Assembly (NCBI GenBank): GCA_958403605.1
Contig: CATXYA010000013.1
Span: 1 to 11,938 of the forward strand
Reading direction: 5' to 3'
Length of the DNA: 11,938 bases
Source: an uncultured Oscillospiraceae bacterium
GTDB taxonomy: Bacteria > Bacillota > Clostridia > Oscillospirales > Ruminococcaceae
The notes below the pieces were generated by a model. The model searched no databases and had not been told where the DNA came from. It was given only the letters and a program-made list of their open reading frames with translations. The first letter of the stretch is position 1, and each line of letters begins with the position of its first letter. The position numbers were made by a program, and so were the translations under genes. Positions 1-6,487 of this stretch are shown in pieces.

Positions 1-27
1 GATGGCGAAAATCGTGCGGAATGAAAA

Positions 28-57
28 TTGCGCTTTTCCGCCCCGGTGCGGTACGAT
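28..57 (+). promoter_or_regulatory. Predicted promoter of first binding-protein gene
   Basis: A weak sigma-A-like promoter: TTGCGC at 28-33 and TACGAT at 52-57, 18 bp apart. It would start transcription at about position 64, leaving a leader of about 65 nt. The support is comparative: the same arrangement, TTGATT and TACCAT 17 bp apart, lies in front of the duplicate gene at 1816-1844. The 15-base block that ends in the TTG of the -35 (16-30) is repeated exactly at 1804-1818. Neither hexamer matches the consensus well, so activation or a different exact position is possible. Confidence 0.45.
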
Positions 58-67
58 GCAAACGAAG

Positions 68-79
68 ACGATGCATCGT
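68..79. promoter_or_regulatory. 12-bp palindrome, candidate operator
   Basis: ACGATGCATCGT is a perfect 12-bp palindrome just downstream of the predicted transcription start of the first lipoprotein gene. Its core CGATGCATCG, within the 13-base block AGACGATGCATCG (66-78), recurs exactly at 1853-1865 before the duplicate gene, at nearly the same distance from the start codon (61 versus 63 bases). A further half-site TACGATGCA (52-60) overlaps the -10 and is the exact reverse complement of TGCATCGTA at 72-80. A repressor site is the simplest reading. As RNA it could form only a 4-bp stem. The regulator is not in the window. Confidence 0.5.
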
Positions 80-129
80 ATCTCCGTAAGCAACACCCGT
101 TAATTCAGAAAAAGGAAGGAACGAAACCT

Positions 130-1725
130 ATGAAAAAGCAACTTCACCGGGGCCTTGCGCTCCTGTGCGCCGCCGCTTTGACGGCGGGCGTGCTGGCCGG
201 CTGTTCTTCCAGCGCTTCCAGCGCCGCAAGCTCGGGCGCGGCCGCCTCCACCAGCGCGTCCAGCGAGGCGGGCGGGCCGCTGTTTGCCCAGCCCGTCACC
301 CTCTCCATGCTCACGCCCTCCCACGCCAGCTGGCCCTTCCAAGAGGACTGGTACGTCCTCGGCCTCATCAAGGAGTACACCAATGTGGACCTGAAGGTCA
401 CGGCGGTGGACACCAGTGGCTTCAAGGAAAAGCTGAACCTCACCATGGCCTCCGGCGAGCTGCCGGACCTGATGTTTTTGACAGACAACGCCACGGTGCA
501 GCAGTACGCGCCCCAGGGCGCCTTTGTCAACGTCCTCGATCATTTGGACGAAATGCCCAACTTCAAGGCCTGGTATGAGGAAAACCAGCGCTACGCGGCC
601 AACTACCTGTCCGCGGACGGCGGCCTCTATCAATTCCCCCAGCAAGGCGTGGAGGAGACCGAGCGCCGGGGCTGGCTGTACCGCGCCGACGTCTTTGAAG
701 AACTGGGCCTCACCGTGCCCACCGACAAGGATGAATTCTATGACGCGCTGGTACAGCTGAAGAAGGCCTACCCCGACAGCTACCCGCTGGCCTTCCGCTC
801 CTTCGCGGGCACCATGGCGCAGATGAACATGCTGGCGCCGTCCTGGGGCACCTATTACCTGGATATCACGGACAACCGTTATTTCGGCTATGACTACGAC
901 GCCCAGGACTGGGTGTTCGGCCCCACCTCGCCGGAGTTCAAAGAACTGCTGGAATTCTACAACAAGCTGTATGCGGAGGGCCTGCTGCTGCCGAACTTCC
1001 TCACCATCGACACCAAGGGCTGGCAGGACGTGATGGCCAACAGCGATTCCTTTATCACCATCGATTACCTCTCCCGCATCGACTTCTTCAACAAGGCCAT
1101 GCGCGAGAGCCAGCCGGAATTTGCCATGGATTACATGGTGCCCCCCGCCTTCAACGAGGACGTGGGCAACCAGTTTGCCTACTCCGCCAAGGTGCTGCTG
1201 GGCTTCGTGGTCTCCAGCCAGACAAAGCACCTGGATGAGGTGCTGGCCTATATCGACTGGATGTACTCCGACGAAGGGCGCGACCTGCTGACCTGGGGCC
1301 GCCCGGACGACCTGTATACCGAGGACGCCGAAGGCAGCCGCACCTGGAAGGAATTCTCCACCGCCGCCGAGATGAAGCAGGCCACGGGTTTTGAGGTCTT
1401 CGGCTTCTACCAGCGCTATGATTTCAACGGCGAGCTGTCCACCTTCTCGCCCGAATGCCGCGCCGCCACCGAGGCCGCCCGCAAGTACGACCTGCCCCAG
1501 CAGCCTGTGCTGGCCTACAACGACGAGGAACAGAGCGTCGTCAACACCGTGGGCACCAACGTGAAGACCTTCGTGGACGAGCAGGTGTCGAAGTTCCTGC
1601 TGGGCGAGCGCAGCTTCGACGAATGGGACGCCTACGTGGCCGAGGTGGAGGCCTTGGGCCTTGCCGACCTCAAGGCCGTGCATGAATCCAGCTACGCCCG
1701 GGTGCTGGCGCTGCAGGAGGGCTGA
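130..1725 (+). CDS. Sugar ABC transporter solute-binding lipoprotein (LplA/YtcQ-like), copy 1
   Basis: An extracellular solute-binding protein of the family 1 group, 531 residues, tethered to the outer face of the membrane. The start at 130 is chosen because AGGAAGGA lies 9 bases upstream and a complete lipoprotein signal follows: a basic N-terminus (MKKQLHRG), a hydrophobic core and the lipobox LAGC with Cys25. The upstream ATG at 28 would bury this signal behind 34 charged residues. A Ser/Ala-rich linker runs to about residue 47, then the binding domain starts at GGPLFAQPVT. The length is usual for LplA/YtcQ-type proteins, which work with LplB/YtcP-type permeases such as those encoded at 4588-6467. 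It is a duplicate of the next gene. The ligand cannot be read from the sequence; the GH20 and deaminase neighbours suggest a HexNAc-containing oligosaccharide. Confidence 0.9.
   Translation: MKKQLHRGLALLCAAALTAGVLAGCSSSASSAASSGAAASTSASSEAGGPLFAQPVTLSMLTPSHASWPFQEDWYVLGLIKEYTNVDLKVTAVDTSGFKEKLNLTMASGELPDLMFLTDNATVQQYAPQGAFVNVLDHLDEMPNFKAWYEENQRYAANYLSADGGLYQFPQQGVEETERRGWLYRADVFEELGLTVPTDKDEFYDALVQLKKAYPDSYPLAFRSFAGTMAQMNMLAPSWGTYYLDITDNRYFGYDYDAQDWVFGPTSPEFKELLEFYNKLYAEGLLLPNFLTIDTKGWQDVMANSDSFITIDYLSRIDFFNKAMRESQPEFAMDYMVPPAFNEDVGNQFAYSAKVLLGFVVSSQTKHLDEVLAYIDWMYSDEGRDLLTWGRPDDLYTEDAEGSRTWKEFSTAAEMKQATGFEVFGFYQRYDFNGELSTFSPECRAATEAARKYDLPQQPVLAYNDEEQSVVNTVGTNVKTFVDEQVSKFLLGERSFDEWDAYVAEVEALGLADLKAVHESSYARVLALQEG
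270..341 (+). repeat. 72-bp block identical to 2047-2118 (copy 1)
   Basis: Inside the first lipoprotein gene, 72 consecutive bases are identical to 2047-2118 in the second. They cover the start of the mature binding domain, including GGPLFAQPVT and WPFQ. Elsewhere the two genes differ at many synonymous positions even where the protein is conserved, for example around 961-1090 versus 2758-2880, so this block is unusually well preserved. Confidence 0.85.
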
Positions 1726-1752
1726 CGCCCACGCTGTCATCCGGTTTGGTTT

Positions 1753-1796
1753 TTGTCAAATCATTCGGCCGGGGCCCATTTCCGCGAATTTGACAA
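1753..1796. repeat. Imperfect stem: 9-bp inverted repeat with long loop
   Basis: TTGTCAAAT (1753-1761) and ATTTGACAA (1788-1796) are exact reverse complements separated by 26 bases of GC-rich sequence, in the gap between the two lipoprotein genes. It has no T-run after it on either strand, so it is not a standard intrinsic terminator. It could be a pair of protein-binding sites, a weak 3'-end stabiliser for the first transcript, or chance. Confidence 0.35.
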
Positions 1797-1815
1797 GGAT
1801 CCGGCGGAATGAAAA

Positions 1816-1844
1816 TTGATTTCGGCGTCCGCCGCCGTTACCAT
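1816..1844 (+). promoter_or_regulatory. Predicted promoter of second binding-protein gene
   Basis: TTGATT (1816-1821) and TACCAT (1839-1844) are 17 bp apart, giving a predicted start of transcription near 1851. The layout copies that at 28-57, including the preceding block GCGGAATGAAAATTG (1804-1818). A competing choice is a perfect TTGACA at 1790-1795, but the bases 16-17 bp downstream of it make a poor -10. With its own promoter, the second lipoprotein need not depend on transcription from the first. Confidence 0.45.
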
Positions 1845-1855
1845 GAAAGCACAGA

Positions 1856-1865
1856 CGATGCATCG
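1856..1865. promoter_or_regulatory. 10-bp palindrome, candidate operator
   Basis: CGATGCATCG, a perfect palindrome within the 13-base block AGACGATGCATCG (1853-1865) that is shared exactly with 66-78. It sits just after the predicted transcription start of the second lipoprotein gene. The flanking leader bases are clearly diverged between the two copies, which suggests that the palindrome is under constraint. The upstream half-site seen at 52-60 is not preserved here. Confidence 0.5.
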
Positions 1866-1918
1866 AAACTCTGCAAGCGGTATCCCATGATCTCTAATAA
1901 AAGGAAGGATCGAAACTT

Positions 1919-3502
1919 ATGAAAAAATGGTTCCACAAAGGCGCTGCGCTTCTCTGCACCGCCGCTTTGGCCGCCGGCATGCTGGCGGGCTGCGCCTCGG
2001 GCGCTTCCAGCGCCGCCCCCGCGGGCGCCTCCGCTTCCGCCGCCGAGGGCGGGCCGCTGTTTGCCCAGCCCGTCACCCTCTCCATGCTCACGCCCTCCCA
2101 CGCCAGCTGGCCCTTCCAGAACGACTGGTACGTCATCGACCTGGTGAAGGAAAAGACCAACGTCACCTTCAACATCAACAGCGTGGACACCGAGGGCTTT
2201 GCGGAAAAGCTGAACCTCACCATGGCCTCGGGCGAGCTGCCTGACCTCATCTATCTGCTGAACACCAACATCGTGCAGCAGTACGGCTCGCAGGGCGCGT
2301 TCATCAATATTTTCGATTACATGGACCAGATGCCCAACTTCAAGGCCTGGTATGAGGCCAACGAGCAGTACGCCCTGAGCTACCTGTCTGCCGACGGCGC
2401 GCTGTACCAGTTCCCCCAGCAGGGCGTGGAGGAGACCAACCGCCGCGGCTGGATGTACCGCGCCGACGTCTTTGAGGAGCTGGGCCTCGAAGTGCCCACC
2501 ACCAAGGACGAGTTTTACGACGTGCTGGTACAGCTGAAGGAAGCCTATCCCGACAGCTATCCCCTGGGCTTCCGCTCCTTTGTGGGCTCGCTGAACCAGT
2601 TCAACATGCTGGCGCCCTCCTGGGGCACCTACCATATCATGAACGAGGACAACCGCTTCTTCGGCTATGACTATGACACCGGCAAGTGGGTCTTTGGCCC
2701 CACCACCGACGCCTACAAGGAAATGGTCACCTTCTACCACCAGCTGTACCAAGAGGGTCTGCTGCTGCCCAACTTCCTGACCATCGACACCAAGGGCTGG
2801 CAGGACGTCATCGCCAACAGCGATTCCTTCATCACCGTGGATTATCTGTCCCGCATCGACTTCTTCAACAACTCCATGCGCCCCAGCGACCCTGATTTCA
2901 CCATGTCCTTCATGGCCCCGCCGTCCTTTGGCAGCGAAGGCCAGGCCATGTTCCCCAATTCCGCCAAGGCCATGATGGGCTTTGTGGTCTCCAGCCAGAC
3001 GAAAAAGCTGGACGACGTGCTGGCCTATGTGGACTGGATGTACTCGGAGGAAGGCCGGGAGCTGCTGTCCTGGGGCCGCCCGGACGAGCTGTACACCGAG
3101 GACGCAGCGGGCAGCCGCACCTGGAACGAGTTCTCCACCGCCGCCGAGATGAAACAGGGCACCGGCCTGCAGACCTACGGCTTCTATGAGCTGTACGATT
3201 TTGACGGCGAGCTGTCCACCTTCTCGCCCGAGTGCCGCGCCGCCACCGAGGAGGCCCGCAAGTACGACCTGGCCGCCCAGCCCGTGCTGGCCTACACCGA
3301 CGAGGAAAAAGAAGTGGTGGACACCATCGGCGTCAATATCCAGACGCACGTCTCCGAGGAGATCACCAAGTTCCTTCTGGGCGAGCGCAGCCTGGACGAG
3401 GGGGACGCCTATGTGGCCGAGATCGACGCGCTGGGCCGCGACAAGCTGGAGGCCGTGCACACGTCCAGCTATGCCCGCGTGCTGGCCGCGCAGCAGGGCT
3501 GA
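1919..3502 (+). CDS. Sugar ABC transporter solute-binding lipoprotein (LplA/YtcQ-like), copy 2
   Basis: The tandem duplicate of the preceding gene, 527 residues. The start at 1919 follows AAGGAAGGA with good spacing and opens a lipoprotein signal: MKKWFHKG, a hydrophobic core and the lipobox LAGC with Cys25. Its linker is four residues shorter than in copy 1, which accounts for the whole length difference. From GGPLFAQ to the end both have 484 residues and align without gaps, with 351 identities by eye count (about 73%). Conserved stretches include GVEET, PNFLTIDTKGWQDV and STFSPECRAAT. Differences cluster at SBP2 positions such as HIMNE, PPSFGSEGQA and GLQTYGFYEL, where ligand preference might have changed. 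It has its own promoter region and is followed by a strong terminator. Two binding proteins beside one permease pair suggest two related ligands or two affinities. Confidence 0.9.
   Translation: MKKWFHKGAALLCTAALAAGMLAGCASGASSAAPAGASASAAEGGPLFAQPVTLSMLTPSHASWPFQNDWYVIDLVKEKTNVTFNINSVDTEGFAEKLNLTMASGELPDLIYLLNTNIVQQYGSQGAFINIFDYMDQMPNFKAWYEANEQYALSYLSADGALYQFPQQGVEETNRRGWMYRADVFEELGLEVPTTKDEFYDVLVQLKEAYPDSYPLGFRSFVGSLNQFNMLAPSWGTYHIMNEDNRFFGYDYDTGKWVFGPTTDAYKEMVTFYHQLYQEGLLLPNFLTIDTKGWQDVIANSDSFITVDYLSRIDFFNNSMRPSDPDFTMSFMAPPSFGSEGQAMFPNSAKAMMGFVVSSQTKKLDDVLAYVDWMYSEEGRELLSWGRPDELYTEDAAGSRTWNEFSTAAEMKQGTGLQTYGFYELYDFDGELSTFSPECRAATEEARKYDLAAQPVLAYTDEEKEVVDTIGVNIQTHVSEEITKFLLGERSLDEGDAYVAEIDALGRDKLEAVHTSSYARVLAAQQG
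2047..2118 (+). repeat. 72-bp block identical to 270-341 (copy 2)
   Basis: The second copy of the exactly shared 72-base block at the start of the mature binding domain. The identity ends sharply at both sides: A at 2046 versus C at 269, and G at 2119 versus A at 342. Confidence 0.85.
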
Positions 3503-3553
3503 CGGGCGGCACCGCCCCGCACCGGGGCCTGGACCGCTGAATCTCTGAACCGG

Positions 3554-3600
3554 GGGCCATGCGCGGGCGGCATACGCCGCGCCTGCGCATGGCCCTTTTT
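3554..3600 (+). terminator. Intrinsic terminator after the binding-protein genes
   Basis: The arms GGGCCATGCGC (3554-3564) and GCGCATGGCCC (3585-3595) pair perfectly over 11 bp. A further GCGGC/GCCGC stem is possible inside the loop, and five T follow directly (3596-3600). It lies 51 bases after the second lipoprotein stop and 31 bases before the oxidoreductase start. I see no good promoter between it and the next gene, so expression downstream may depend on read-through, or on a promoter not recognised here. Confidence 0.9.
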
Positions 3601-3630
3601 CCGTCAATTTTTTGAAAAGCGAGGAACGCC

Positions 3631-4572
3631 ATGTTTTCCGTTGGCATGATCGGCGCCGGCATCATCGGCGCCAGCCATTTGGCCGCTGTTGCCGGCCATC
3701 CCGATACCCGCCTGGCCGCGGTGGCGGACATCGCCCCCGGCCGCGCCCGCCAGGCCGCCGCGCCCTACGGCGCACGCGCCTATGAAGACTACCAGGCCAT
3801 GCTGGACCGCGAGCAGCTGGACCTGGCCATCATCAACCTGCCCCGCGGCCTGCACGAGGCCTGCGTGCTGGCCTGCGCCCAGCGGGGCGTTCATATGCTG
3901 CTGGAAAAGCCCATGTCCACCTCCTACGCCTCCTGCCTGCGCATGAACGAGGCCTGTGAAAAGGCGGGCGTACTGCTGCAGGTGGGCCACGTGCAGCGCT
4001 ACCTGCCCCAAAACCGCGCCGCCCGCGCCCTCATCGAGACAGGCCGGCTGGGGGCGCTGGCCATGATCAGCGACGTGCGCACCAACAACTATTTCACGCC
4101 CCAGCGCCCGCGCTGGTTTCTTGAAAAGGCAATGGCGGGCGGCGGCATCTCCATGAACTACGCCGCCCATTCGCTGGATAAGATCTGCTATTTGACGCAA
4201 AGCGGCATCGCCTGGGCCACGGGCGGCTGCACCTATCTGCAGCCGGGCACGGACGTGGACGGCAGCGCCCAGCTGCTGCTGCGCACGGACAGCGGCGTCA
4301 GCGCCGCGGTCTCCCTGTGCGGCTACGCCGTGGTGCCCAGCGACGAGACGATGCTGTTTTTTGCCAAGGGCGCGCTGCGCCTGCGCACGGGCAGGGATGT
4401 CGCCGTCACCTACGGCGGCGGCTATGAGGACGTGGCCTGGGACGGCTATCCCGGCGCCTTTGACGCCCAGTGGGACGATTTCGTCTCCGGCGTGCGCGCG
4501 GGGCGCGTCCGCTGCAACGACGGCGCCTACGGGGCCGCCATCGTGCGCACCATCGAGCAACTTTACCACTAA
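3631..4572 (+). CDS. Gfo/Idh/MocA family NAD(P)-dependent oxidoreductase
   Basis: A cytoplasmic dehydrogenase of 313 residues in the glucose-fructose oxidoreductase / inositol dehydrogenase family, somewhat shorter than the common 330-400. The N-terminal Rossmann fold begins at once, with the nucleotide motif GAGIIG (residues 8-13). The family EKP motif is E92-K93-P94, followed by GHVQRYLP from residue 119. GGGISMNYAAHSLD (residues 170-183) matches the region carrying the usual catalytic His and Asp (H180, D183). GAGGAA lies 6 bases before the ATG. It is the first gene after the terminator and ends 15 bases before the permease gene. Substrates in this family range over sugars, inositols and sugar derivatives, and some members act as NAD-dependent glycosidases (GH109). 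Here an amino sugar or oligosaccharide is only a contextual guess. Confidence 0.88.
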   Translation: MFSVGMIGAGIIGASHLAAVAGHPDTRLAAVADIAPGRARQAAAPYGARAYEDYQAMLDREQLDLAIINLPRGLHEACVLACAQRGVHMLLEKPMSTSYASCLRMNEACEKAGVLLQVGHVQRYLPQNRAARALIETGRLGALAMISDVRTNNYFTPQRPRWFLEKAMAGGGISMNYAAHSLDKICYLTQSGIAWATGGCTYLQPGTDVDGSAQLLLRTDSGVSAAVSLCGYAVVPSDETMLFFAKGALRLRTGRDVAVTYGGGYEDVAWDGYPGAFDAQWDDFVSGVRAGRVRCNDGAYGAAIVRTIEQLYH

Positions 4573-4587
4573 AAGGGGGTCATCTGT

Positions 4588-5574
4588 GTGACAAGCACCA
4601 AACCCGCGGCCAAGCGCCGCCTTGCCCCGCGCGCCGGGGCGCCCTCCCCGCTGGCCGGCGGGGTCCGCAAAAAGAATTTCTGGCAGCGCGTTTACAAAGA
4701 CCGCTATCTGCTGCTGTTGTTTTTGCCCTGCTTTCTCTACTACATCCTGTTCAAGTACGTGCCCATGTGGGGCGTGCTGATCTCATTCAAGGATTTCAAG
4801 CCCTTCGTCGGCTTTTTGGGCAGCAACTGGGTGGGCCTGAAGCATTACATCAACTTCTTTTCCAACCCCGATGCCTGGCGCATCATCCGCAACACGCTGC
4901 TGCTGGGCGTCTACTCCCTGCTGTGGTGCTTCCCGTTCCCCATCATTTTCGCCCTGGCGCTGAACGAGGTCACCCGCACCCGCTTCAAAAAATTCGTCCA
5001 GACCATCAGCTACATGCCGCACTTTTTGTCCGCCGTGGTCGTCTGCGGCATGCTGGTGAGCTTTTTGTCGCCCATCCGCGGCATCATCAACACCATCATC
5101 AATTTGTGCGGCGGGCAGACCATCAACTTTTTATCGAACCCCGGCTGGTTCCGCATCATCTATGTGGCGTCGGGGGTGTGGCAGACGCTGGGCTGGGGCG
5201 CCATCGTCTACCTGGCGGCCATCAGCAACGTGGACCCGCAGTATTACGAGGCGGCCCGGCTGGACGGCGCGTCCCGCCTGCGGCAGATCTGGTCCATCAC
5301 GCTGCCCTGCATCGCCCCCACCGTGGCCACCATGCTGATCCTGCGCGTGGGCTCCATTTTGGAGGTGGGCCTGGAAAAGGTGCTGCTGCTGTACTCCCCC
5401 GCCATTTACGAGACCTCCGACATCATTGCCACCTACGTCTACCGGCAGGGCATGGTGTCGGGCAATATGAGCTACGCTTCGGCCATCGGCCTGTTCAGCT
5501 CGGTCATCAACCTGGTCCTGCTTGTCACTGCGAACTATTTCTCCAAAAAGTTCAGCGACACCGGGCTCTTCTGA
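4588..5574 (+). CDS. Sugar ABC transporter permease, LplB type
   Basis: An integral membrane permease of 328 residues in the binding-protein-dependent transport family (CUT1, LplB/YtfQ-like group). The start is GTG at 4588, with AGGGGG (4574-4579) 8 bases upstream; no closer ATG fits the frame. A basic cytoplasmic N-terminus of about 40 residues is followed by about six hydrophobic segments, near residues 45-67, 100-125, 140-160, 185-205, 245-262 and 297-320. The EAA loop that contacts the ATPase reads EAARLDGASR from residue 221, with the invariant Gly at 227. It forms a heterodimer with the next permease, whose gene starts 20 bases later. No ATP-binding subunit is in the window; members of this group often share one general ATPase (MsmX type), which is established for relatives and inferred here. 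Confidence 0.93.
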   Translation: MTSTKPAAKRRLAPRAGAPSPLAGGVRKKNFWQRVYKDRYLLLLFLPCFLYYILFKYVPMWGVLISFKDFKPFVGFLGSNWVGLKHYINFFSNPDAWRIIRNTLLLGVYSLLWCFPFPIIFALALNEVTRTRFKKFVQTISYMPHFLSAVVVCGMLVSFLSPIRGIINTIINLCGGQTINFLSNPGWFRIIYVASGVWQTLGWGAIVYLAAISNVDPQYYEAARLDGASRLRQIWSITLPCIAPTVATMLILRVGSILEVGLEKVLLLYSPAIYETSDIIATYVYRQGMVSGNMSYASAIGLFSSVINLVLLVTANYFSKKFSDTGLF

Positions 5575-5594
5575 TCGGAAAGGAGGAAGTTTTC

Positions 5595-6467
5595 ATGCTG
5601 ACAAAAAAGAAGATCCGCTTTTCCCCGTTTGAATTTTTTCTCTACGCCTTCATGCTCGTCGTCGTGCTGCTCATTCTGCTGCCGATGATCCACATGCTGG
5701 CGGTGTCCTTTTCCTCGGACGTCTACGTGATGCAGAGCAAGGTGGGCCTGTGGCCCAAGGGCTTCTCGCTCAAAACCTACGGCTACGTGTTCGAGGATGA
5801 ACGCATCTTCCGCTCCTACGGCAACACCATCCTCTACACGGTGCTGGGCACCACGCTGTCGCTGAGCATCACGGCCATGGGCGCCTACGCCCTCAGCGCC
5901 AAGCGCATGATCGGCCACAAATTTTTCTCCATGATGATCGTGTTCACCATGTTTTTTCAGGGCGGCATGATCCCCACCTACTTAGTCATGAAGAACTACC
6001 ATCTGCTGGACACCATCTGGGCGGTCATCCTGCCCGGCGCCGTCTCCACCTGGAACTTCATCGTCATGCGCAGCTTTTTCGACAACTATCCCAAGGAGAT
6101 CGAGGAATCCGGAAAAGTGGACGGCCTCACCGACGCGGGCGTGTTTTTCCGCCTGGTGCTGCCCACCTCCAAGGCCGTGCTGGCCACCATCGGCCTGTAC
6201 TACGCCGTGGGCCTGTGGAACGCCTACTTCACCCCCTTCATCTATTTGAACAATCAAGACCTGTTCCCCCTGCAGCTGATCCTGCACGAGCTGCTGTCCG
6301 CCGGGTCGTCCAACAACGCCACGGTGGGCGTGGGCGACGTGCTGGTGGTGGAGGAATCGCTGAAATACGCCACGGTGCTGGTGTCCATCGCCCCCATCAT
6401 GTGCGTGTACCCATTCCTGCAAAAATACTTTGTCCAAGGCGTCATGATCGGCGCCGTCAAGGGCTGA
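5595..6467 (+). CDS. Sugar ABC transporter permease, LplC/YtcP type
   Basis: The second permease subunit, 290 residues. The frame is open far upstream through the previous gene, but the start is set at 5595: GGAAAGGAGGAAG is directly upstream, and MLTKKK opens a typical cytoplasmic N-terminus followed by a hydrophobic first segment (residues 13-33). The EAA-type loop is E171-S-G-K-V-D-G177 followed by LTDAGVFFRLVLP. The C-terminus KYFVQGVMIGAVKG is a hallmark of YtcP/LplC proteins. It pairs with the LplB-type permease and, presumably, with either of the two lipoproteins. The gene ends 20 bases before the deaminase homologue, so it is almost certainly in the same transcript. Confidence 0.93.
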   Translation: MLTKKKIRFSPFEFFLYAFMLVVVLLILLPMIHMLAVSFSSDVYVMQSKVGLWPKGFSLKTYGYVFEDERIFRSYGNTILYTVLGTTLSLSITAMGAYALSAKRMIGHKFFSMMIVFTMFFQGGMIPTYLVMKNYHLLDTIWAVILPGAVSTWNFIVMRSFFDNYPKEIEESGKVDGLTDAGVFFRLVLPTSKAVLATIGLYYAVGLWNAYFTPFIYLNNQDLFPLQLILHELLSAGSSNNATVGVGDVLVVEESLKYATVLVSIAPIMCVYPFLQKYFVQGVMIGAVKG

Positions 6468-6487
6468 CCGCCCAAGGAGGAACTGTT

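Noticed and set aside
22..39. CcpA-like catabolite site around TGAAAATTGCGCTTTTCC
   Set aside because: GAAAA and TTTTC do pair around the centre, but the central CG and terminal CA of a cre site do not fit, and the corresponding place in copy 2 (1810-1824) is even weaker.
28..129. Upstream ATG at 28 as the start of the first lipoprotein
   Set aside because: It would place 34 charged residues before a complete lipoprotein signal and overlaps the predicted promoter. A good ribosome site supports 130, and the duplicate gene starts at the equivalent point.
1790..1817. Promoter from the perfect TTGACA at 1790-1795
   Set aside because: The bases 16-17 bp downstream (AAAATT region) are a poor -10, and the element is not shared with copy 1. 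Kept only as an alternative.
130..3502. Assembly artefact as the cause of the two similar lipoprotein genes
   Set aside because: They differ in about a quarter of residues, in linker length and in leader sequence, so both are real, separately evolved copies.
4470..5594. The open frame of the second permease extending upstream through the LplB gene
   Set aside because: The upstream part is a shadow of the oxidoreductase and LplB-type genes in another frame. The strong ribosome site and MLTKKK start at 5595 match the family.
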